From: JAHHLP01 sp041609895
GTDB taxonomy: Bacteria; Bacteroidota; Rhodothermia; Rhodothermales; JABDKH01
Length of the DNA: 14,948 nucleotides
Assembly: GCA_041609895.1 (NCBI GenBank)
Contig: JBFIPX010000068.1
Location: 1-14,948 of the forward strand
Reading direction: 5' to 3'
Made by a program: the position numbers and the translations under genes. The notes below the pieces were generated by a model that was not told where the DNA came from, did no database searches, and worked only from the letters and a program-made list of their open reading frames with translations. Shown here piece after piece: positions 1 through 6,941 of the stretch (within the stretch, counting starts at the first letter, position 1; every line of letters starts with the position of its first letter).

Positions 1-1118
1 ACCTGATCCGGGACATCGGTCTTAACGCCTCGATGCTCCTTTATCTCGATGGTTACCTGAATGAGGCCGGTGCCGCCAACGAGAATTACGCTCGCGAACT
101 ACTAGAGCTCTTCACGATGGGGCAATACGCTCCAAACGGCAGTCAAAACTACAGCGAGAACGATATCAAAGAGATCGCGAGAGCGCTGACTGGATGGGTT
201 GTAGCAAGCAATCGTACGGCTTCGTTTGACCCGCAAAGGCACGATACCGGCAGCAAGAACTTTCTGGGCCAAACTGGCACTTTCGGCTACCACGAAGTTG
301 TCGACGTCGTGTTCGCTCAGCGATCGACCGAGATCGCTCACTACCTCGGACGCAAACTCTACACCTTCTTCGTGCACGCGGTCCCGGACGAGGCCGTCGT
401 TGGCACTATTGCGTCCGAGCTTCTTGCCGCAGACTTCGAAATCGTCCCCGTACTACGGAAGCTGTTCAAGAGTGCTCATTTTTATAGGGCCACCGTGATC
501 GGCGCACGGATCAAGAGTCCCGTCGAATTCCTCTTGGGCTTCATTCGCGAGGCAGAAGTCGTAGTCACTACGACACTCTGGGACCGGGTAAGAGATGCGC
601 TGGCCGCGATCAACCTCGGAGAAGAGCTGCTCAACCCGCCTAACGTAGCGGGATGGCCAGGATTCAATCCGCCCGATGCCAGTGGTAATCCCGGACACCA
701 CACATGGTTGACAACCAGTACCCTGCCCGACCGCTGGAGGCTGCTCGGAGACATCATCTACGAGAGAGAAGGAGCAGCGTACGATCCGTTCGAACTGGTT
801 TCAAAAATCTCCGACCCGTCTGATCCATTTCGAATAGCCGTCGACCTGGCCTCAGCCTTCGTTCCGATCCCGCTCGCAGAAACGGGCATACGAGAAATCG
901 AGGAGCCGTTTGCGGGAGACCCGGACCTTCTCCCATCAGAAGTGAAGAACGCTCCTTCCCACGAGCAGAACCTGGCCAAGATACTGCTGGACGGCACGCC
1001 GTTTAATGAGTGGCCGAGTTCTCCGGACGGAAACTCACAACGGACGGTCGCGGCGCGGCAGTTGCTTCGCGCCTACCTGACTTACCTGGTTCAACTCCCC
1101 GCGTATCAGCTGACCTGA
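1..1118 (+). CDS. DUF1800 family protein, copy 1 (5' truncated by window edge)
   Basis: The reading frame is open from base 3 and gives 371 residues ending at TGA 1116-1118. Alignment by eye with the second copy (5256-6923) suggests that about 200 N-terminal residues lie upstream of the window. Family motifs are visible: NENYARELLELFTMG (visible residues 26-40), EIARALTGW (57-65) and LNPPNVAGWPG (210-220). It ends in QLPAYQLT, very close to the QLPEFQLT end of copy 2. After the GWPG motif this copy has about 11 extra residues (FNPPDASGNPG) before the HHTW that aligns with HHAW in copy 2. DUF1800 has no established activity; in many bacteria it is encoded next to a DUF1501 gene, as here, with 20 nt before the DUF1501 start. 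Family assignment is firm; function and N-terminal targeting cannot be judged. Confidence 0.93.
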   Translation, partial: LIRDIGLNASMLLYLDGYLNEAGAANENYARELLELFTMGQYAPNGSQNYSENDIKEIARALTGWVVASNRTASFDPQRHDTGSKNFLGQTGTFGYHEVVDVVFAQRSTEIAHYLGRKLYTFFVHAVPDEAVVGTIASELLAADFEIVPVLRKLFKSAHFYRATVIGARIKSPVEFLLGFIREAEVVVTTTLWDRVRDALAAINLGEELLNPPNVAGWPGFNPPDASGNPGHHTWLTTSTLPDRWRLLGDIIYEREGAAYDPFELVSKISDPSDPFRIAVDLASAFVPIPLAETGIREIEEPFAGDPDLLPSEVKNAPSHEQNLAKILLDGTPFNEWPSSPDGNSQRTVAARQLLRAYLTYLVQLPAYQLT

Positions 1119-1138
1119 CATCCCGACTTCGATCCACC

Positions 1139-2773
1139 ATGAAGCACAGAAAGGACAGACCGGCAAAACACTATCGTCACGGAGCGTGCCTCCATCACGG
1201 TCATGCCCACGACAGAGACCACGATGCATGGTCGCGACGTGACTTCCTGACGAGGATGGGATTTGCCACCGCGGGCACAATACTTACTGTCGGCAGCCAT
1301 ACGGTTCAGGCGTTTGGTCAATCGAGTCTGCTGAACGCACTACAGCACGCCGGCTCCGATCGCATCCTCGTTCTCATTCAGTTGAATGGCGGAAACGACG
1401 GACTCAACACCGTCATCCCGGTGGAGAACGACATCTACTACAACCAACGTCCCACGATCGCAATTCCGAAGGCCAGTTCGATTCTCCTGGACCCCGAAAC
1501 CGGTATTCATCCTGCCCTGCAGCCGCTCGAGTCGCTCTGGATGGACGGGAAGATGTCCGTTGTGCACAACGTGGGTTATCCCAATCAAACGCGGAGTCAT
1601 TTCGAGGGCACGGTCAACTGGTCAACAGCCCGCGACCAGGGATCGCCTGAAAGCACGGGTTGGCTCGCAAGGTACCTACTCAACGACAATCCAAATTTCT
1701 TCAGTAACCCGCTCGACTACCCGCTTGCCGTTCGCGTCGGCGGTCCAGCAACCCTATTCCAGAGTACTGCAGGTAACGTGGCTGTAACCTTCTCCGATGC
1801 CAGCGATCTCGAGAGATTCGTCGAACAGGGAGGCTTTTACGACACGGACAACGTACCGTCGACACTATATGGAGAGGAGCTGTCATTCATCCGAAGCGTC
1901 ACCAACGCCTCTTTTCGATACGTCGAGTCGGTCCAGAACGCCTCAAGCGCCGGCACAAACCTGGCAGAGTATCCGGGCTCCAGTTTGTCGACCAGCCTTG
2001 CCGTCGTCGCGCGCATGCTGCGGGGTGGGCTGCCGACAAATGTATACACCGTAAGCAAAGGCGGCTTCGACACGCATTCGAGCCAGGGAGGAATTCAAGG
2101 AGATCATGCTTCCCTCCTGTCGGACATTGCTCAGTCCGTCGCGGCATTTATGGCGGATCTTGCGCAGGACGGACTCGACCGCCGCGTTGTAGTCATGACG
2201 TTTTCTGAATTCGGCCGAACCTTGTCCGAGAATGGATCGGGGGGAACCGATCACGGCGCGGGAGCGCCCATGATGTTGTTCGGAGCCGGCTTGAATGGCG
2301 GCACCTATGGGTCGCAATCAAACCTTGTCGACTTGGACGGCAACGATCCGATGTTTACGACGGATTATCGATCTGTCTATTCGACGCTTCTTCAGGACTG
2401 GATTGGTCTTCCGGGTGAAACCGTCGACACGGTTCTCGGCGGTTCATTCCCGCACCTCGAGTTCGTCGGAGATCGTACGACCGTCAGCCGCGACCGAACC
2501 GAACTACCCCGTGATGTGACGCTTGGTCAGAACTATCCCAACCCGTTCAACCCGACTACCTCGATCAGCTTTCATCTTGCTCAGGGCGGCCCCGTACGGC
2601 TCGCCGTCTACGACGTGCACGGCCGCCGGGTAGCGACGCTCGTGGAGAAGCGCCTGGAGGCGGGCTCCCACTCGCTGCGCTTCAACGCTGCCAACCTGCC
2701 CTCCGGCACTTATCTCTACCGATTGGATGCCGGCAGCAGAATCATCACAAAGAAGATGACGCTGGCAAAATAG
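1139..2773 (+). CDS. DUF1501 family protein, copy 1, with Tat signal and T9SS-type C-terminal domain
   Basis: 544 residues from ATG 1139. An upstream in-frame GTG at 1010 would overlap the DUF1800 gene by over 100 bp and bury the signal, so it was not used. Domains: a Cys/His-rich leader (residues 1-30); a twin-arginine motif WSRRDFL (31-37) followed by a hydrophobic stretch (about 41-60); and the DUF1501 core (about 74-445). The core has NGGNDGLNT (83-91), FDTH (310-313), His323, FSEFGR (355-360) and GTDHG (369-373), the Asp/His positions expected to bind metal in alkaline-phosphatase-like folds. A T9SS-type sorting domain (about 456-544) starts near QNYPNPFNPTT and ends in a LPSGTYLYRL/KKMTLAK pattern. 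The protein is probably exported folded by Tat and then displayed on the surface. Substrate is unknown. It is probably cotranscribed with the DUF1800 gene upstream and the WG genes downstream. Confidence 0.93.
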   Translation: MKHRKDRPAKHYRHGACLHHGHAHDRDHDAWSRRDFLTRMGFATAGTILTVGSHTVQAFGQSSLLNALQHAGSDRILVLIQLNGGNDGLNTVIPVENDIYYNQRPTIAIPKASSILLDPETGIHPALQPLESLWMDGKMSVVHNVGYPNQTRSHFEGTVNWSTARDQGSPESTGWLARYLLNDNPNFFSNPLDYPLAVRVGGPATLFQSTAGNVAVTFSDASDLERFVEQGGFYDTDNVPSTLYGEELSFIRSVTNASFRYVESVQNASSAGTNLAEYPGSSLSTSLAVVARMLRGGLPTNVYTVSKGGFDTHSSQGGIQGDHASLLSDIAQSVAAFMADLAQDGLDRRVVVMTFSEFGRTLSENGSGGTDHGAGAPMMLFGAGLNGGTYGSQSNLVDLDGNDPMFTTDYRSVYSTLLQDWIGLPGETVDTVLGGSFPHLEFVGDRTTVSRDRTELPRDVTLGQNYPNPFNPTTSISFHLAQGGPVRLAVYDVHGRRVATLVEKRLEAGSHSLRFNAANLPSGTYLYRLDAGSRIITKKMTLAK

Positions 2774-2774
2774 A

Positions 2775-2796
2775 GCCGCGATCGACTTCCCGCGGC
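2775..2796 (+). other. Short inverted repeat between DUF1501 copy 1 and WG gene 1
   Basis: GCCGCG (2775-2780) and CGCGGC (2791-2796) are perfect complements separated by 10 nt, directly after the DUF1501 stop. No T-run follows, so it is not a standard intrinsic terminator. It could be an mRNA 3'-end stabiliser or a processing structure, or chance in GC-rich DNA. Confidence 0.25.
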
Positions 2797-2833
2797 GTCT
2801 CACCACCCTAACCCCACATAATGGACCGGAGAG

Positions 2834-3889
2834 ATGAACCCCACCAACAAATCCACACGTGTCAAGTCACGGGCATTGCTGAGAGCGTGCGCCGCTATCG
2901 CGCTCGGCATGCTGTGGTCTTCATGCGATTTCTTTGCCTCAGATGAATCCGCAGATTCGGCGATACCGAACCTTCACCCCGTACAAGTGGACGGTCAATG
3001 GGGGTACGTCAACAGCGAGGGCCGGATTACCGTAGTGCCGGCTTACGATGCAGCCGAGGATTTCTCGGACGGCATGGCCGCGGTACAAACTGGAACGGAC
3101 TGGGGATACGTGAACGAGGCCGGTGAGCTCGTCATTCCGACGCAGTTCCGTCTAGCAGGTCCATTCAGTGAGGGGCTTGCCCCTGTGCGTGGTGCCGAGT
3201 CAAGTACATACGGATTCATCGATAGGAATGGCAACGAGGCCATCACCCCACAATTTGAGGTCGCCAGACAATTTAAAGAGGGACTCGCCGCGGTGCGCGT
3301 CGACGGACAGTGGGGATACGTCGACACTAACGGCTCATTGGCGATCCCTCCTCTATACAGTGACGCCCGCTCTTTCTCGGAGGGTCTCGCCGCGGTCGAG
3401 GACGTGGACGGTTGGGTCTACATCAACAGAAGAGGTGATGTCGTCATCAATCCCTCCTTTGCGATGGAGTTCGCGGGAGACTTCTCGGAGGGCCTTGCCG
3501 CTTTTGCAACGGCAAGCGGCTGGGGCTATCTGGATACCGACGGCTCACCAGCAATCACTCCGCAGTTTGAATCTGCTGGCCCATTCTCTGAAGGCCTCGC
3601 GGCCGTTGGCAGTGAACTCATCGGCTACATCGACACGTCTGGTCGAATGGTCATTTCGGAACAGTTCAGAGAGGGCCGGCCGTTTTCCGATGGCCTGGCC
3701 GCGGTACGCTTTAACAACCAGTGGACCTACGTGAGCCGAAAGAGCGGGACGATATCGATCGAGCGCGCATTCTACCAGGCCGAGGAGTTCAAAGGAGGGA
3801 TAGCCCGCGTAAAGACAGGTAACAGCGAATCGGAACGTGTCGGATATATCGACCGGAACGGAGACTACATCTGGTACCCCACCAACTGA
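2834..3889 (+). CDS. WG-repeat lipoprotein 1
   Basis: 351 residues. The N-terminus has a basic region, a hydrophobic stretch (about 15-28) and Cys31 in the context LWSSC, a loose lipobox, so it is probably a lipoprotein. The rest is WG-type repeats with a period of about 34 residues. Each unit opens with (W/Y)GY(V/I)(D/N)xxG and continues through a (I/V)xPxF strand to a FSEGLAAV strand. Unit openings are near residues 56, 90, 126, 160, 194, 230, 263 and 297, giving eight full units plus a closing half unit from 336 ending in GDYIWYPTN. WG repeats are thought to be protein-interaction scaffolds and lack catalytic residues. GGAGAG lies just before the ATG, a possible but very closely spaced ribosome site. 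It starts 60 nt after the DUF1501 gene and 14 nt before its paralogue. The partner is unknown. Confidence 0.9.
   Translation: MNPTNKSTRVKSRALLRACAAIALGMLWSSCDFFASDESADSAIPNLHPVQVDGQWGYVNSEGRITVVPAYDAAEDFSDGMAAVQTGTDWGYVNEAGELVIPTQFRLAGPFSEGLAPVRGAESSTYGFIDRNGNEAITPQFEVARQFKEGLAAVRVDGQWGYVDTNGSLAIPPLYSDARSFSEGLAAVEDVDGWVYINRRGDVVINPSFAMEFAGDFSEGLAAFATASGWGYLDTDGSPAITPQFESAGPFSEGLAAVGSELIGYIDTSGRMVISEQFREGRPFSDGLAAVRFNNQWTYVSRKSGTISIERAFYQAEEFKGGIARVKTGNSESERVGYIDRNGDYIWYPTN
2984..3886 (+). repeat. WG-repeat array in lipoprotein 1 (8 units plus cap)
   Basis: The coding sequence is an array of about 102-nt units (34 codons, range 33-39). They are visible as recurring GGATACGT/TGGGGATA-type segments and recurring TTCTCGGAGGG-type segments. 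Units have diverged at DNA level, so this is an old protein repeat, not a fresh tandem duplication. Confidence 0.8.
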
Positions 3890-3903
3890 ACAAGACCAGA
3901 AAA

Positions 3904-4965
3904 ATGAAAAGGCATTCCCACAGCGGTGCTCGTTTAGTACTACTCACGGTTTCACTATTTGTCGTCGCTTCGTTGACGACGGGCTGCGATGCGTTGCCCG
4001 GCGTTGGTGACTCCAACGACGCAAGAGAAGTGCAACTCCTCCCCGTGCTCCTCAAGGGCGAATGGGGATATATCGACCACAGCGGTCGCATGCGTATCGA
4101 GCCCGACTTTCGCTCGGCCGGCGATTTTTCGGAAGGACTCGCTGCCGCCCGGACGTCGTCGCGGTACGGTTATATCGACGAGCGCGGCGAGTTTGTGATC
4201 GACCCCCGATTCGAGGACGCGCGAAAATTTTCCGACGGGCTCGCGGCGGTTCGCATCGACAGTCGATGGGGCTACATTGATCGCAGCGGCACGGTAGTTA
4301 TCAATCCGATGTTTGTCAGCGCCAGCGCATTCTCGGAGGGCCGCGCATTTGTTCGAACCCCGGAATACAACTATGAGTACATCGACAAGTCGGGCGTTAT
4401 CGTTCGCACCTCGGAGACACCAGAGTTCGACAGCAACGAGAATGCTTCTTTCTCCGAGGGTGTGGCGCTTTACGAAGCACGCGACGGTACGTACGGGTTC
4501 GTCGACCGCGACGGAAATCCTGTAATACCGGCCCAATACGCTTCCGCTCAAGCCTTCTCGGAAGGCAAGGCGGCAATAAAGATATCGGACAGGTGGGGAT
4601 ATATTGACCGCGGAAGCAAGACGGTCATAAGTCCGCAGTTCATAAGCGCCGGGTCTTTCGGGGACAAGCTTGCTCCGGTGCGCCGCGACGGCAACACGTG
4701 GGGCTACGTCGACGATCGAGGAAACGTCGCGATCCCGGAAGCCTTCGAGGAGGCTCGTCGCTTTTCCGACGGCGTTGCGGCCGTCATGGCGAACGGCAAA
4801 TGGGGCTTCATCAACCGGTCGGGCGATTACATTACCGAAGCGCAGTTCGATGACGTCCGCGACTTCAATAACGAAATCGGCCGCGTCACCGTCCTCGTAG
4901 GTGAACGCACGAAATACGGATACATCGATTCGAACGGATCCTATGTATGGTTTCCCACTGACTAG
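3904..4965 (+). CDS. WG-repeat lipoprotein 2
   Basis: 353 residues with a canonical lipoprotein signal: basic start, hydrophobic segment (about 11-24), and LTTGC with Cys28. The mature part is eight WG-type units opening near residues 54, 88, 122, 157, 197, 231, 266 and 300, and a closing half unit from 338 ending in GSYVWFPTD. The fourth unit is the most divergent: it starts YEYID, is about 40 residues long and lacks the usual PxF strand. Organisation and cap match those of lipoprotein 1, so the two are paralogues from a gene duplication, 14 nt apart and almost certainly cotranscribed. Likely an envelope-bound interaction scaffold (inference from repeat type and signal). An open antisense frame runs across the gene but reads like a shadow. 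Confidence 0.92.
   Translation: MKRHSHSGARLVLLTVSLFVVASLTTGCDALPGVGDSNDAREVQLLPVLLKGEWGYIDHSGRMRIEPDFRSAGDFSEGLAAARTSSRYGYIDERGEFVIDPRFEDARKFSDGLAAVRIDSRWGYIDRSGTVVINPMFVSASAFSEGRAFVRTPEYNYEYIDKSGVIVRTSETPEFDSNENASFSEGVALYEARDGTYGFVDRDGNPVIPAQYASAQAFSEGKAAIKISDRWGYIDRGSKTVISPQFISAGSFGDKLAPVRRDGNTWGYVDDRGNVAIPEAFEEARRFSDGVAAVMANGKWGFINRSGDYITEAQFDDVRDFNNEIGRVTVLVGERTKYGYIDSNGSYVWFPTD
4054..4962 (+). repeat. WG-repeat array in lipoprotein 2 (8 units plus cap)
   Basis: Units of about 102-105 nt encode the (W/Y)GYID...FSEG pattern. One unit (about 4372-4491) is expanded to 40 codons. Same unit number and cap as the array in lipoprotein 1. Confidence 0.8.
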
Positions 4966-5103
4966 TTCGTGGTGATTAGGGATCGAATTGTGACGATTTC
5001 GTGACATGCGGGCGAGGTTCATGTCATAGGTTCACTACGGGCAGAGGGACCGCGAGGACGGGACTTCGCGCAGATCCACTGATACCCGGATTCAAGCTGC
5101 GGA

Positions 5104-5119
5104 CCTTACGTTCGTAAGG
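5104..5119. promoter_or_regulatory. Perfect 7-bp dyad upstream of the second DUF1800 gene
   Basis: CCTTACG (5104-5110) and CGTAAGG (5113-5119) form a perfect inverted repeat around TT, in the 290-nt gap 4966-5255 between WG lipoprotein 2 and DUF1800 copy 2. No T-run follows, so an operator or RNA hairpin fits better than a terminator. The same gap has a GTGAC direct repeat (TGTGACGATTTCGTGACA, 4990-5007). I see no convincing -33/-7 Bacteroidota promoter. The position would suit control of the second module, but this is only positional. Confidence 0.3.
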
Positions 5120-5255
5120 GTTCGTGCCGAGAACAGACACACGAACGACCGCAGGACGGCCAGAAATAGTCAATCCTGGGCTCTTCATTAGCTCGGAACA
5201 ACAGGCTGGCTGCTTGCCGGCACAAAGCGCATACTCGGAACCATCGACAACCGCA

Positions 5256-6923
5256 ATGGACCGTAGATCTTTCATTAGTCAGTTCACCGCGGGGCCTCGA
5301 AACGAGTTGGCGCGCACGAGCATCCTGGCCGCGCCGCTACCCGAGATCAGCGACTCGATTGCCGCCGATGGGCGATCGGCTCCCTCGCCTGCCAAGCCGC
5401 TGGACATTGCGGCCGGCCTCGAACCCTACACGGAGCCTCTCGACGAAGTGAGCGCCGCCCACCTTTTACGACGAACTGGCTTCGGTGCTGCACCAGGCCG
5501 CGTAGCGAACCTCGTCGGTGTTTCCGCAGCCGATGCTGCGGCCGGACTGGTATCCGACGCCGCCAATCTGGCACTACCCGACCCGCCCTCCTGGGCGAAC
5601 ACACCTCCTCCTAATCGAAACCCCGAATCGCCAGAGTTTCAGGCTTTCATTACCGACAACAACCAATGGCTCGTTGACTACCGCTACGAGTGGTTTGAGC
5701 TGATGTACTCCGCAGGACTCCGCGAACGGCTCACCCTTTTCTGGCACAACCACTTCGTGACATCTACCGGCGCATATTTTCTCGCCGCGTTCGCCTACCG
5801 GTACCTCACGCTCATCCGCACCCATGTCCTCGGTGACTTTCGAGACTTCGTTCGCGCGATTGGAATCGACCCGGCAATGCTGCTCTATCTAAACGGAACA
5901 CAAAATGAGGTGGGGGCGCCCAACGAGAACTATGCACGAGAACTCCTCGAACTGTTTACGATGGGCCCACAGGATTCCGGCGGTACAGCCAACTACACTG
6001 AGGCAGACATACAGGAAATTGCTCGTGCGTTGACCGGCTGGAAGGTTGACTTCTTCACGTTGGAGTCGTCGTTCAACCCCATATTTTTTGATTCGGCGAA
6101 CAAGACCTTCCTCGGCCAGACTGGCCCCTACGGCTATGATGATGTAGTCGATATCATTTTTCAGGAACGGTCTGTTCAGATTGCCGAGTTCATTTGCCGC
6201 AAGCTTTACCGCGAGTTCGTGTACGACGTGCCGGACGAAGCCACTGTCAGCGAGCTGGCACAGATACTCCTGCAAAACGACTTCCGCATTGCGGCGCCGC
6301 TGGAGACGTTACTCAGCAGCGCTCACTTTTTCGATTCTGCGGTCTTTGGCGCCCGTGTTAAGAGTCCAGCTGAACTCGTAACCGGATTGCTGACGGAGTC
6401 TGCCGCGCCCCTCCCCGTAGGAATCTTTACGAACGCAGCGCTGCTGTCATTCTTCATGGAGCAGGTCGTACTTAACCCGCCGAACGTGGCGGGATGGCCC
6501 GGGCACCATGCATGGGTGAATACAACGACGCTTCCAATTCGATGGCTCGGCCCAGACTTCTTGATGACAAACGGTACGGGCACCGATCTTGTCGACCTGA
6601 TCCCTCTTGCCCAGTCGGTGCACGACCCGAACGATCCTCACGCCGCGTTCCGACTGCCGTTGGCTCTGGCCGACCATTTCATGCCCGTACCCGTCGCTGA
6701 GCTTGACATACCGCCGGTTGAAGGCGAGTTCTCCGGTGACCTCGTCAATTACCCGATTCCGAATGAGTTTCTGAATGGCCCCGAGTACGTATTGGATCTC
6801 GCCAAGCTTTTCCTGGCTGGCCTGCCATGGCACGACTGGTACTTGTACGAGGCGGGCGCCAACCTTCGGATCTACCTCTACCTCCGGTTTCTCTTCCAAC
6901 TGCCCGAGTTCCAGCTGACCTAG
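5256..6923 (+). CDS. DUF1800 family protein, copy 2
   Basis: 555 residues from ATG 5256 (MDRRSFISQF). The frame extends to a GTG at 5124, but the added 44 residues look like translated intergenic DNA. The DRRSFI start resembles a Tat motif and is common at family N-termini, yet the following stretch is only weakly hydrophobic. Family motifs in order: GLEPY (54-58), HLLRRTGFGA (69-78), LFWHNHFVTS (161-170), NENYARELLELFTMG (223-237), EIARALTGW (254-262), LNPPNVAGWPG (406-416), and the end QLPEFQLT. Length is in the usual range. It is a clear paralogue of the truncated gene at the window start. The DUF1501 partner starts 18 nt downstream. Biochemical role is unknown; partnership with DUF1501 is inferred from conserved gene order in many genomes and its repetition here. 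Confidence 0.93.
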   Translation: MDRRSFISQFTAGPRNELARTSILAAPLPEISDSIAADGRSAPSPAKPLDIAAGLEPYTEPLDEVSAAHLLRRTGFGAAPGRVANLVGVSAADAAAGLVSDAANLALPDPPSWANTPPPNRNPESPEFQAFITDNNQWLVDYRYEWFELMYSAGLRERLTLFWHNHFVTSTGAYFLAAFAYRYLTLIRTHVLGDFRDFVRAIGIDPAMLLYLNGTQNEVGAPNENYARELLELFTMGPQDSGGTANYTEADIQEIARALTGWKVDFFTLESSFNPIFFDSANKTFLGQTGPYGYDDVVDIIFQERSVQIAEFICRKLYREFVYDVPDEATVSELAQILLQNDFRIAAPLETLLSSAHFFDSAVFGARVKSPAELVTGLLTESAAPLPVGIFTNAALLSFFMEQVVLNPPNVAGWPGHHAWVNTTTLPIRWLGPDFLMTNGTGTDLVDLIPLAQSVHDPNDPHAAFRLPLALADHFMPVPVAELDIPPVEGEFSGDLVNYPIPNEFLNGPEYVLDLAKLFLAGLPWHDWYLYEAGANLRIYLYLRFLFQLPEFQLT

Positions 6924-6941
6924 CTGATCGGACCGTGAACG

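Noticed and set aside
1010..1138. Upstream GTG start for DUF1501 copy 1
   Set aside because: It would overlap the DUF1800 gene by 109 bp and place 43 unrelated residues before the leader; ATG 1139 gives the same 544-residue length and RR position as copy 2.
3955..5022. A long open frame (355 codons) antisense to WG lipoprotein 2
   Set aside because: It covers almost the whole WG gene, has no recognisable domain or signal, and its translation is low in complexity typical of a shadow frame in GC-rich repeat DNA. The sense strand has a clear lipoprotein with WG repeats.
5124..5255. GTG start extending DUF1800 copy 2 by 44 residues
   Set aside because: The added part has no signal or family similarity; MDRRSFISQF at 5256 is the usual kind of N-terminus for this family.
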